DNA from: Zeugodacus cucurbitae
Lineage: Eukaryota > Arthropoda > Insecta > Diptera > Tephritidae
NCBI RefSeq assembly: GCF_028554725.1
Contig: NC_071668.1
Span: 14,987,501-15,051,500, forward strand
DNA: 64,000 nt
Direction of reading: 5' to 3'
A model generated the notes under the pieces. That model did no database searches and had not been told where the DNA came from. It was given only the letters and a program-made list of their open reading frames with translations. The first letter of the stretch is position 1; each line of letters starts with the position of its first letter. The position numbers were made by a program, and so were the translations under genes. This document shows, piece after piece, positions 10,944 to 22,753 of this stretch.

Positions 10944-13143
10944 GTCACACACAGCTTATTCATGTTCACCCTCCAATCTATGTGCTTTTGATAAAATGAA
11001 AAATTACACTCTGTAGTTTAGTGTACAGATGTATGTATGTCTTTTTGTATATTTCATGCATGCAAAATATCATTCGCTTGACTTTTCGACTAGAATTTAT
11101 TTGTATTTTATGCCAAATGCATTTACGCCTGCGCAACTTCAGGAAAGTAGAAATAATAGCATTGAAGGTAACAACTCAGTCGATAAGCTGTTTGTTGCAC
11201 TGTTGCCTCGCGGTGTTGCACATGCACAGCTGACACTCGCCGCTGCTCATCGAGCAGGTGGGAGTACGCTTATATCAAATGCCTAGAAATACAACAACAG
11301 CAATAATGTTAATTCTTCCAAAAATGCAGGTGACAACCGCAGGGCATGAAAGAATATGCGTACAATTTTGTATTGATGTAAGACTATCCAATATAATTCC
11401 TCAATACTGCAAAGATCATATCGACTTGTCTAATCAGATAGTACCAAACAGCATCGAAAGCCATCGAAGTTTTATTTTAGACCGTGGGCCCCTATAGCTT
11501 CAGCTTCAATTATATGCAATATTCGGCATTTCCAAGGTCTAAAGATTATTATATCACTGGATCTCTCTACTGGTTACCCATAGAATCGTTTATGGCGACT
11601 TTGTTCCCGAGGAAAATCTTTCGCCTCCTTTGAATATTGTATTCAGTCCAATTTATTCTTTTTGTTGGAGTTATTTTCGATATTATATGAGTCCATTTGT
11701 TATTGGTAGACGAAAATCCGACACAACATCGTAATCATGACTCTCAGAAGAGCCGATATTAAAACAGCAATTCACTACCTTCAAAGGATCTATCTATTTC
11801 ATAACTCATCTCCATAAAAAAAAATAAATTTCAAGACTCTCTCGGTCATTATAATTCCTCTTGTCTCAAATGGCCTACAAATAATTCGGTCAGTCACTGT
11901 CTCAGTCACTTATTGTCCTCAAATCCCTTTTCAACTTAAAATGGCCCATAATATTCCAAAAGTGCGCTAAAATTCTTGATAATTTCCTCCGTTCTTCTTC
12001 CGAATTATATAATTTACTCTTAAAGGTCTGTCATTCCATTACCTTGGGGTCTTCATTCATCTGACTGTCATCCATAATAAACTGGACTGAAAAGCATAGC
12101 ACGGTTCACTCTTAGGTAGGCAGATTTTAAAACTATCTGAACAAGAATTCCTAAGCTTGATAGATAGTTTGGAAAGAAGTGATTCATTTGGTGTCCCAAG
12201 AAGTTCTCTGCTCTCTGTACTTTTTCGAACAATAATGAATCTAACTGAACCGATATAAATCCTTGAAGAATGCATGACAAATATAAAATTAAATTCCATG
12301 ACATTCAGTTGTGTTCATATCTGCCATAAACATCGGTCAAATTCCTTTGCACACTACAACCTCACCATAGAGCCCATTCACATATAAATTATTTTGATAA
12401 ATTATCCACTTGCATGACATTCTCATAACGAATCAAAACAACAAATATATTCGCACAGACAAACAGAAATCAATTCAAACTATATAATAAATCTCAGTTT
12501 CATTGCAATAAACATTCTAAAAGCATTCGTGTATGGGTACATGCCAAGTATCGGTGCATGACACATAAACAATTATGTACTTATGTATATGTGCAATTCA
12601 TTTTTATTTATTTCATAAGCTTGTTCAACCAATAAAATTGTCAAGTTTCACAGATAATCGTAATATGTTAGCCCATAAACAGTTAGTGACATTAAAAATA
12701 TTGAAGCATGAAAAGCAACAATGCCGTCATAAATACTCTAGACAATATATTCATAAATAAATTTATATATTTAAACAATATATCTAAACTACTATAATTA
12801 AAAAAATTAAAAATAATGAAGATAAATAAATGGAATAAATCACAAGTGTTATGCGCTATGTACTAAGATGGAGTCAAAATATTTTTTCTTGTTTAAAATC
12901 ATCAATTATTATTTCTTATAGGTATATTAACTCCAGTAAAAAATTTAATTATGAAATTATGTCATATGAATATATGTTGCCTTCCCGTTGACCTCACCGT
13001 GATGTTTCTTACGAGAAATCATCTCAAATCGAAACTTATACTTATTTAAGTTATTATCTTGTTTTGCTCTGGTCCCGAATCACATTATCCGAGGCGTAAT
13101 ATTCGCACTTAAATGACACAAGCATATTTCTCTTCCTGATAAC
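10944..13143. other. non-coding stretch
   Basis: Short frames only (for example 11029-11286 and the minus-strand frames at 12057-12304). None shows a domain, signal peptide or repeat family I recognise. Confidence 0.5.
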
Positions 13144-13470
13144 GGTATAAAGTCATTCAGAGCGATGGACTGAGATAATATACCAAAGTTGCCAATTATC
13201 CAAATAAATCGGCATAGTAGACCTATTATGCCCTACTCAAGATAGTCGATGTAGATCATAACTTGTAAATCCCAGAGTAAAACCAGTTCCCCTTGGTAAT
13301 ATAACATTTTCCTATTTAGGTATAAAGCCATACAGACCGACGGCTTCTGATATCATAACAAGGTCTGACAATTAGCCAAATAAATCGGCATAGTCCTGTC
13401 ACCATTTTTCATTTCTTCCGGTAGTCGATGTAGCTCGACTTGTGAATCCCAGAATACAATATTCATCCCA
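13144..13470. repeat. diverged tandem duplication, ~175-bp unit
   Basis: Unit 1 (13144-13318) and unit 2 (from 13319) both begin GGTATAAAG[T/C]CAT. They share CCAAATAAATCGGCATAGT, AGTCGATGTAG and TGTAAATCCCAGA / TGTGAATCCCAGA. Divergence is much higher than in the 9.06-kb duplication. A 75-codon minus-strand frame and a 91-codon plus-strand frame cross unit 2 and its flank, with no recognised family. Confidence 0.65.
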
Positions 13471-15354
13471 TTTTCGTCCGACAGAACAAACTTCTCCTTC
13501 TTCGGAACAGGTTCGTCGAGTGAAGTCCAATGTGCCCCGGTCTTTAATATGTAATAGTGGAATCCTACGGAATATGTCGCTGAAACTTCTTCGTATGAAA
13601 GTCTCAGCTGTCTTCCGCGGCTTCATTCCGATTGTCTACCAACACGTGATCGTGGACTTTTGTCAATGTGGGCAAAACTTTGAGCCCGATTCGGTGGAAA
13701 GTCTAAATTTTTATTGAACCGGTCTCAAAGATAATCAACAAACAGCATTACTCCGAACCTTCTCTTAAGATTGACAGAACTTATAGATAATTCCGTCTTT
13801 TTCGGACTTATCGAATGTGAAAGTGGAGAAATCTTCTGAAACTTCATGAAGAGAAAAGAAAAATGGTTTATCTTCGCCTTCCAATAGTCAGTTTAAAATG
13901 GATATGGAACAGAGATCTGCATTGAGTAATAATGAAATTAGTGCACAAACTCATGAGCCAAACAAATTGGTGTAAATGAGTACTAATACAAATATCAAAA
14001 ATGACAAAGACTCATTTCCACCAAACCAAAAAAAAATTCATAGTAATTCTACACTTATATGTGCCGTCAATTTATGACTCAAACGAGCGTATATTAAAAA
14101 TTTCATTTTACTCACTTGTTCATTGGTCACGATGAAAATAAACTTGAATGAGCTCGCTACACTGATCGGCATGAGTGGAATTGTGACTTCGTAGCTGAGC
14201 ACGAAAGCCAAGATACCCAGTGAGAACTTCGTCACATTACATGTTTCATTATTTCATTGAACATGCATTTTCGTGCGTCTTTATTTATTTTCAATACATT
14301 ACTATTAAAAAAAATATATTAGAACCTAAAAGTATTAACTTTACTGTCATTAATTAACTTAAAACATCAAATGTAATACACGACATCAAAGAACAAAACA
14401 CATCGTTATTCATTTCCCGCAGGGCACTTTTGCCTAGCGGCGGCACAGCCTTCGTCAGTTTTACTTTGATCCTATTCGTATGACTTTATTTATTTAGCTA
14501 TACTATTGGTGTTATTTTGGTGGTATGGCTCATTTTTGTTTAACTTGACTGAATTATTGGCTCATGAGACAATTGAGCACTTCAACGATACGTATGAAGA
14601 GAAACTTACTCATTTTTCATTCTCTCGCTTTGTGTGCTGTGCGTAAATGTGTTTTAGTGGATCTTTGTGTTTGATGATTTTTGACTTATATGCACTAATA
14701 CTATTTTTTGTGTTACTCAACCAATGACTCAAAAAAGGGAATAATTGCAGTTCTCTGATATGGAACTGTTTTCCGCAAGAGTCTATCTTCTCTGAATTTC
14801 AGAATCAACGCTACAAGCGATCCAAACGAATACTCTCATTCCGTCGGTTGCGGCAACGGATTCGTTTAGATTCAACCAGAACAAGGTATTGGACACTTAT
14901 ATGGAGAACACAACCTCTTTTTTGGCAATTAGAAAGAGAGAGATTCTGTCTTTCTCTTTGGCAGTAGGATCTGACTCTACTCACATTTCACTAAGTTCGA
15001 AAAAATACCAAAAAAAGGTTCTTTTAACTTCCAGAATGTAAGAGATCTTGACTTCAACTTCCAATTTTTCTAAATTTGAGGTTTTCATTGATTCGCAGTA
15101 CCACTAATTCGAAGAGTTCCTTTCTGTTTACTGTCTTCTTACTTACCACCCACGAGGCTCCACCTTCCAGAAGCTCTCTTGTAAAAGTGAGATCAATAAA
15201 AATTATGCGAGTTTGTATAAAATCAAATCAAATGCTAGCGGTGTAGCCAACCACATCAACTGCCACATGCCACACATCAAACACATAGTATTTATGCAAC
15301 AACACACACACATACACACAGATGCAAAGAACGCTTGGCCGCAAAGCCGTGGTG
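13471..15354. other. non-coding stretch
   Basis: No recognisable gene or mobile element. A minus-strand donor-like ACTTACC at 15139-15145 has no convincing exon beside it. Confidence 0.45.
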
Positions 15355-16415
15355 AGCGCGTGCAATGCACACAATTTAACACGAATTGCATTGAATTAAA
15401 TTGAATTGAATTGAATTGCAATGCAACTTGCCTTGCTGCAATGCAATGCATTGCATTGAATGAATGTTGCTTGCAACAGTTAGTTAATGCAACAGTGTTG
15501 TTGTTGTTGTTGTTTAGCACGTTTGCGCATATCCTTTTGCGTAGGTTGCCACGACACGAGTTGCCACAACAGCCTGTTGGCTGTGGTGCTAATGCCTGTT
15601 CTCGCTTGCTTGTTGTTTGTCTGTTGTTGTTGCCACCGCCAAGCTCAATGCTTGTTGCAAGCTTGTAAATTTATTTGTAGCATGAGTTATGACCATATTT
15701 GCGACAAATGCCAAAGAGTTGTCGCAGCAACAAGCGGCGCTGTATACTTTGTGTGGCATTATTGCTAAGACTAACCTGTTGTTGTTGTTGTTATTGTTCC
15801 TGTTATGTGTTGCATTTAAAAAGATGTTTTACTTCATGACGACGTCGTCGTTGGCCGGCTGCTTGCCATATTTTATGCGACAACCAGCCAACTAACTTAC
15901 CATTTTGGCAACAACAACAACAACAGCAACAACTGGGATAATAAGCACAATAACAAACATGAACTGCCATCGCGTTGCCATATTTTTATGTCATTTGCAT
16001 GTCGGTCGTGTCGAAATATGTGCAAAAAAATACACAATATTTATATGTGCATGTTGCATGTTGCAAGCTGCAAGCTGCCACAGCAAGCAAATCAAAAGTC
16101 AGCAACAGCAAGAACAACAACAACGCACGCGCATATGCAGATTTGTATGCATTTTTTATTGAATGAAATGGCGAAATCTACGTTGTTGTTGTTGTACACA
16201 TTGATGTTAGTGTTGTTGCCTTTGATTCATAAATGCAAATCGCAAGCAGTCAACCAGCTCCAACTCCAATCGTTTTAAGATGCGCGACTAAGCAACGTTT
16301 CATCGGCCTACGCAACGCAACAGCAACGGTTGGCATCATTTCTCTACATTGCCTGGGCAAAAGAGGTGCAAATTAACAATAACAACAAGAACAACTACAA
16401 CAGCAATAATAATAA
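15355..16415. repeat. low-complexity TTGCA / CAA / GTT region
   Basis: Locally repeated words dominate: AATTGCATTGAATT-type steps at 15380-15420, a near-perfect palindrome of TGCAATGCAATG and its complement at 15437-15460, GTT runs at 15497-15512, 15778-15800 and about 16180, and CAA runs at 15910-15932, 16108-16125 and 16378-16400. Several 60-100 codon frames arise only from these repeats. Such regions are common in large dipteran introns. Confidence 0.7.
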
Positions 16416-17479
16416 ATGCATTTGAATATAAACGCGTTGTCACCACCAACAATGCGCTGGATAATTTAATGCAAGCACCCAAAGTGTTGGGTTCTAAGAG
16501 AGAAGGAGTGCGGGCGATTTTTATGGCCGCAGTATCAGATTTCATGTGTGCAGTGCATGCACCTTTTTCGATTGAAATTTTCATTTCTGTACGAATACTT
16601 TTTAGTTTATTGAAAGAATGAGATAGTTGATGGTGATATTTTTTAGATGACTAAATTTATTCGTCTACTATTTGAAGAAATATGATTGTGAACTTGGAGA
16701 AGGTGTGTGGTAAGACATCAGTCACGAATCTAAGCCAAAAGGAAGTTAGTTGTGTCATAAACATTTCGTCTTCCATGGCAACGCCAAATTAAAGCAAAAA
16801 CTCTTCGGAAGATATTCCACCCCAGACGCATCCTTGTCGAGGTTTATATTTCTAAGATTATATTTCTAAACTCGGCTGGAGCAATCTGAGGGATAGCAGC
16901 CTGTGATTACCTCTATCATAGTTCGAAGTTCACTTTTACTTAGTGGTTGGCCTTTGAAAATACACACATTTTAGTTATCATTACATTTTCTTGATCTTCG
17001 GTGAAGACCTCGCTAATGTTACACAAATTTTGAGTTTATTTTGAGAGGTAGACCCTGTATTATTGTTCTCCCAAGCTCCAGCCATTGCTAAAAGGATCCT
17101 GGAACGGACCGGGTTTCGTTTTTTGCTCCATAGAGTTTTAGGAGGTATTTTTTGGTGGTACAATATAAGGATTCTAGAAATCTCAAGAAAAATCTTATCA
17201 AGTGTTGGAAAGTAAAAGGATTCACACAATTGAAGTTAACTACTACGGTCAGGGAAAAGAAGGGTATTAGTTTAAATGCACTCATATAATCAAGATCATC
17301 AATCTTGAATCAAATGAGTGAGTAATCAGCGACCCCGAGAACCTCCGAGTAGCAAGTTTCAAGCGATACCGATGAAGTCTTAAAAACGCTGTACGGCATA
17401 TTTGTTTTCTGGGGTTATCTCAAAACCCTGTTCTGATGGGATTAAATGGACCTCAGATCCTGATTCAGCGACCCCAAAA
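16416..17479. other. non-coding stretch
   Basis: No domain-bearing frame. Near 17097 the word ATCCTGGAACGGACCGGG recalls a fragment that also appears at about 32350 (AACTGGAACGGACCAGG), probably pieces of one interspersed repeat. Confidence 0.4.
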
Positions 17480-17914
17480 ACAGAAGACACTCATAGTAAG
17501 ACCCCCCCAGGTTATGACTAAAAAAATTTTTTTGTGGCTGTGTTATCAATTTGGTATTAAAAATACGACATTTTTTTTAGAACTACCCCATTTTGTTAAT
17601 TTTTGATATTTTTCAAAAATCTTAGGGCATTGCATAGGAAATAAGAAATACCTTCAACTTTAATAACCTTTCTGATTTTTTTTGTTTTAGCTACTCATTC
17701 GGACGAAATCATGTGAGCAGATGGGGTTTTTTTTGGTACCTCCGAAGACAGCACATAACTCCATTATTTTTGTAAAAATTAGACCATAAAATATAGCAGA
17801 AAAAATACCTTATTATGTCCAAAAAAAACTTCGAAACATTCCATCGAGTACTTTCTTTAAAAAGGTCTTTAAAGTCGCATAATTTCCCATGGGTTACAGT
17901 GGTATAGCCCCTTA
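17480..17914. mobile_element. possible remnant of a TTAA-ended MITE
   Basis: The right edge reads TACAGTGGTATAGCCCCTTAA (reverse: TTAAGGGG..., 17894-17914), the same kind of end as the clearer MITE at 22404. The interior is homopolymer-rich and looks like other fly MITE interiors. No matching left inverted end was found, so the element is truncated or the call is wrong. Confidence 0.3.
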
Positions 17915-20900
17915 ATAAGCCGTGTTCTACATTTTGTCTCTTCTTCTCTCGCTTAGAAAAATTTACATGTTAAAAAAACAAAAAAGTTATCCAGCTGAAT
18001 TCAATGTATTAGTATTAGATATATGTATTAGAGTATTTAAAGACCTCACTAAATTGGTATAACCACTTGCTCTACGTTCTTTGAGTTTTATACCAGTACG
18101 ATGCAGTATTTTAATCATTAGGCATCTCTAAATATAAATAAATGTTAATAAATAAATCAACATCTTAATAAGATCCCATTATATAATATTCAATATTGAA
18201 GTGCACTTAGATACACCAGCCTTGACAAACTTAGATATGTATACTGTCATAAGCGACTTCTCTATATTTTCCAGCCATTCAAATTACCAAGCATTCATCA
18301 TATTTAATCTACGATCAAGCTACACAGAAAAATATTTACAAATATTATTTTCACTAACAGGAATTCGTTTCACAGATTTTTAATATTAAATTAACCAGAT
18401 AGCACCGGCACACATATTGAATTCGATTCGTAGAAATCAGCGATTAGCCATTTACTATACTTAAGAGTTAATGTTAACAATTAAATACCACAAATTTGGA
18501 AGACAATAAGCGAAGCAATATTAATAGAAACAAATGAAAATATTTCTAAAATGACAACGGAATTTATGACTTGAGTGCTCAATATTTATTTCTATGCATT
18601 TATATAGATATTTATAAAGCGATAACACGGTGATGAGTGGCATAGAAATGACCAAGTCTCACATACCACCATGCCATGCATTTGAATGCATATCTCTTTG
18701 TATTTGTTGGTATTTATTTACCTATGCAGCTCTGCAGCTATTTGGTTTGTGATGCTTAGAAGAAGCTACCTTGCAACGATCGTCTCATCAGATTGTCCAT
18801 TGCATTTGCAGCCACACAGTCTCATATGGTAATCATATGCCCATCAAAATGTCTCCCAAAGGTCTGTATGCATTGCAGACCAAATGTCTGAGCGATCGTT
18901 TGCTGAAGAGTGTGCTGCAAGTACATATCCAGTTATGAGCAAGTACATATACTTTATATATCGTTTGTGAATAGTGGCTGTTGACAGTGAGTTAAGTTAA
19001 ATGATGTCCAAGGCGTTGTTGGCGGTTGAACGGGTTGTGTAGGAGACCCTGTAGGGAAAGTGGTACAATTGAAGGGTGTTCAGGAATAATTTTTTTGTAC
19101 AAAGTTTATCGGGAAGAAAATAAAAGCTTCCGATATAAATAAAATTATAAAAAATATTGATCGTGAGGTTAGGTGACATTCCGAGGCCAAGGTACACTTT
19201 TTTTAAAAAAGTTTTTTTTAAGTGATCTTCCGGACAACGGAGAATATTTCTGAAATAGAAGAGTCTACATTTTTCCAAGCTTAAGCGAGATTTAACCGGC
19301 CTCCAAACTGTATAGTGATAGGCTGATGGGGTAGCAGTCCCTGGATTGATATACAACCGGATCTATTTCAATAAATAAATATGCATATATATCTTTTTCG
19401 AGATATAGAAATATCACGAGCTAGTCATAACAGTCTTATCTTATTACATCGGGCTATATCTTTTTTGGAACACCAAATACTGCCTTTTTACAACTAGGAA
19501 AGTTAGTTAGGTTAATTAGTGTTGTTGTTGTTGTAGATAGTTCCGTTCCAGTTAGGTAAGTCCGACTCTGGAAATAACGACGTCCCTCCATAATGGTGGG
19601 TGATTCCAGGAAAAGTTGAGCTCTTCGATTTCCTTAACTTCAGAAGCGTCACGTCCTCGAGAAATAATTTCCTCTCAATCTCCATCTCCTGGGAACTGAA
19701 GCAAACTTATATTCCTCGAATATATCTTAAATTTTTTATATTGGTTTGACCAGTTGCTCAAGGAATGTTTGCTTGTAATCCCAAGGGCAGGAATAACTGT
19801 CAAGTATTTCTTTTCATAGGAGGTTTATGATTTAAAATAACGGTATTTAGACATATTCAAAGCATATACCATGCATTATGTGGCTTTCAGAAAATATATT
19901 TCCTTAGTTGGGATAAGTACATGATAAGAAAATCTTCCAAAAAGTGGACCAGGGACCAATTCTTTATTTTTTTGTGTAATATCCACTCATCGAGAAATTC
20001 GACAGATTTTAATAATTATCCGGATAATTTTAAATACAACTCTGATCTTGATAAAATTTTGGGCTAAAATTTCCTACAGGTCATGTGCCTCTAGCTTTGT
20101 GTGGCTATGAAAATATCAAAATATATAATATTTACATACAATATAAATTTATATACAACTATGTCCTACGCTTATGAAAGCAACTAAGCTGCGATTGTGG
20201 CTGCCTCCAAGTGATGTCAACATTTTCTATAAATTTTTCCAACATTTCTCGGCTATGTATGAACAACGAAAATTATGCGCAAAGCATAAAGAAAAAAATT
20301 TCAAATTTTATCTGGCTTGAGAAATCAGATATTTCTTTTTGATTCATAGAACTAATTTATAGTTTCCTTTTGTCTTTGCTGTGTGAGCAGCGGCCAACGC
20401 TGAATGAGTGTGTGGTTGTTCTAATGCTGTATAGAACGCCAAAGTGTGGTCGATCGTTTTGTGGGATATAAAAATCAATAAAAATATATTAAAAAAAAAA
20501 CAAAGTGTAGCTGCGATCATCAAATGGTAGCCGGCAGCGTGATGGCGAGAAAAAGGTGGAGCGCAAGAATTCAAATATTAGATATTACAAAAAAAGAACA
20601 GAAAGGGAATACAAAAAAAGAATTTATAATATTAATAAAGAATCAATTTGATCTTTGATTTCGTTTAACGATTTATTTAGAAGACATTTCATGCGCGGCG
20701 GTCCAACTAAACTAAAATAAACCAAAAAATAAATTTAAAAAAATCAGAATAAAATATTTTCGGGTATAACTTAATGTACGCTATAAACCAGTTTTTCTTG
20801 CTACGCTTTTGGGCTCTCTACACTTTTTTCGGTTCTTTACTAATTTTTTTGGTTCTTCACTCTTTTTTTTTTGGGTTCTCCACTTTTTTTTGGGATTTTA

Positions 20901-21142
20901 CCTTAGCAATGTTTGCTCGCATTCAAAACGGTAGGTGCCAGCTCACATCTTCTGGTGCTACGCAAGCTGCAATATCTATGTTGACAATCTACATATCGTA
21001 CCTCCTTCATACAGTTTAAGTGGGAATGTGCAAGCACTGCTGCTAACTGCTCAAAGAAACAGTGGGTGCAGGACAACAGCGTGTCATTAAAGTTGTCTAA
21101 ACTGCATGCCTGAGACCTTTATTAATATTTTATAGTCATTAA
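17915..21142. other. non-coding stretch
   Basis: No gene recognised. The frames at 18997-19356 (minus, 119 codons) and 20774-21019 (plus, 81 codons, F/L-rich) have no family features. From about 20920 base composition becomes more even, leading into the spliced small frame. Confidence 0.4.
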
Positions 21143-21353
21143 ATGATCATATGTATGGCAAGCAGTCGAACTCAACAGGTAAGTATACATATATTATTTA
21201 TTTATTTTGCTTTCATTTATATTTTAGTTATCTTATTTTTTCTTGCAGCATATTGACAAACTAAACTCTAAATGTGGATTACGTGGGTTGATTATATATT
21301 TTTTTCGCTTCGGGCGCTTATTAATATTCTCTGAATACTTAGTTAGTAGTTAG
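21143..21353 (+). CDS. candidate spliced small ORF, 46 aa (two exons)
   Basis: Exon 1 is 21143-21178 (12 codons) and exon 2 is 21249-21353 (34 codons plus TAG). A TAA codon sits directly before the first ATG, so the start is bounded; a second in-frame ATG follows at 21155. The junction is unusually good: CAG|GTAAGTAT at the donor and a pyrimidine tract ending TTTTTTCTTGCAG at the acceptor, with an intron of 70 nt, the usual size of small fly introns. The predicted peptide starts MIICMASSRTQQ and continues HIDKLNSKCG, with a hydrophobic middle (GLIIYFF...LLIF) ending YLVSS. If the intron is kept, the frame runs to a stop at 21252-21254 and gives a 37-aa hydrophobic peptide. I recognise no family. 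It may instead be a spliced non-coding RNA. The splice sites are seen; translation is guesswork. Confidence 0.27.
21179..21248 (+). other. candidate 70-nt intron
   Basis: A nine-base donor match CAG|GTAAGT is expected well under once in 64 kb on one strand. Here it pairs at typical fly-intron distance with a T-rich tract and CAG acceptor. This is the best intron candidate in the window. Confidence 0.45.
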
Positions 21354-21639
21354 CAATAGAAAGTATTTTAGAAGCTTACTTTTTTCATCATTCTCTTATG
21401 TCCTTCCTTCATCTTATGTGGACCCACTTCAAATAATTATTGTTGGCTATAGCTGAGTATGATCTTCCATCATTTGAGAGATGTGTGACTAGAAATGCTT
21501 GTAATCTGTCAATACTCATAAAGCGCTTCTTTCTGTTCTTTCTGTTTCGTCGAAAAAAGACCTTTTTTCATGATTTTTTTTTTTAGAAAAAATTATTGCT
21601 GTAAGTTTATTTTACTTATTATTATATGAAAGCACAACA
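21354..21639. other. non-coding stretch
   Basis: AT-rich, T-runs, no polyadenylation signal close behind the small frame and no gene recognised. Confidence 0.4.
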
Positions 21640-22106
21640 TTTGAAGGATAATTAAAAAAAATTTTATCGAAAAATAGCGAGGAATAACGGATTTATCGTC
21701 GATTTCTGCAGGCACCTCGAAAAGAAGTTTTTGTGCGGTGACCAGCCTACAGCATCACTGGATCATCCGAAACCAAAAAATCAAAATGCTTTCTTTAGTT
21801 TATTAGTTTATCTTCAATTGACGTCGAGTTTTTTTTTTTAATTTTTCAATTTTTGGTACAATTTTCAAGCCAAAATGACGATTTTAGACGAAAAATGACA
21901 TATTTGGGAAAATCGATTCAAAGTTTTGTACACTCAGCGCAGGTAGCTGGAGGTACCGTTATTCAACCTGCTGTAACTTCGTTAGTTTTTCTCCGAATAA
22001 CCTAAAACTTTCACACAATATTGTTGAGATGTTGATGGTTCAGAAAAATAATATAAAAAAAAATGGAAAAAAAGTTGTCAAACCTTATCCCCCCCCCCCC
22101 TTAAAA
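21640..22106. mobile_element. possible TTAA-ended repeat remnant
   Basis: It ends in a run of about twelve C followed by TTAA (reverse: TTAAGGGGGG...). The interior has the same homopolymer-rich, GTAACTTCGTTAG-like texture as other insect MITE interiors. No left inverted end was found, so this is weak. Confidence 0.25.
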
Positions 22107-22403
22107 TGCGTGATTCTGGTTATCTCCATTACTTTTTCAGTAGTCGGTGGTTCTTGAGATCTTAGCAGTGTATTTTATCTTATAACTTGTTTATTATCTG
22201 AAGTATAAAAACTTCAAGACCGGGATAGTGTCTAATGACTTCAAAAGGTGTTCTGTTCTCTCAATCTCCGTAAGTTTAAACTTTTGGACTGTTGTATTAA
22301 ATAAATAAATTCTGACTTGTTTAGAAAAACCATCGATAGTTTACGCCAGAATAAAAAAATCCTTGGTTTTAGCCTAGATTAAATACTTTCATCGTGTTTC
22401 ATA

Positions 22404-22753
22404 TTAAGGGGTTAGGGGTAGTCAGGATTTTCAAAAGATAAATTTTTTGTTGTTTGCATTTTCGTTAAGTGTAATATCTCAAAAATATTCTCTGAAAATT
22501 TGAACATGATCCCATAATTATTTTCGAGTTATTCGACAAATAACAAAGAGCGCTCGGTGTGAAACTTTAAATGCGATTTTCTCAAAACTTTGTTTTTTTC
22601 AACTGGTGACTACTGTAACTCTAAAACCGCTCATTAGATTTTAATTAAATTTATACAGCTTTTAGAATACATAATATTTTTGGGCCTGACCGTATCTTTT
22701 TCTGTTTTTCAAAAATTTCGATTTAGCTGGTCTAACTACCGCTAACCACTTAA
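22404..22753. mobile_element. TTAA MITE, 350 bp
   Basis: TTAA at 22404-22407 and 22750-22753 encloses inverted ends. The left reads GGGGTTAGGGGTAGTCAG and the right, reversed, reads GTGGTTAGCGGTAGTTAG; 18 of the first 22 bases match including TTAA. There is no frame. TTAA duplications are typical of piggyBac-type transposition, so this is probably a non-autonomous derivative of such an element. Confidence 0.65.

Noticed and set aside
15901..15960. minus-strand hydrophobic 19-codon frame ending at a GTAAGT donor, signal-peptide-like
   Set aside because: The hydrophobic run is a (GTT)n repeat read as valine, so the resemblance is probably accidental.
18997..19356. 119-codon minus-strand frame
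   Set aside because: No motif, no splice or start context, and composition like neighbouring non-coding DNA.
22088..22104. poly-C run next to TTAA as a complete MITE end
   Set aside because: No inverted partner found upstream, so it is kept only as a low-confidence remnant.
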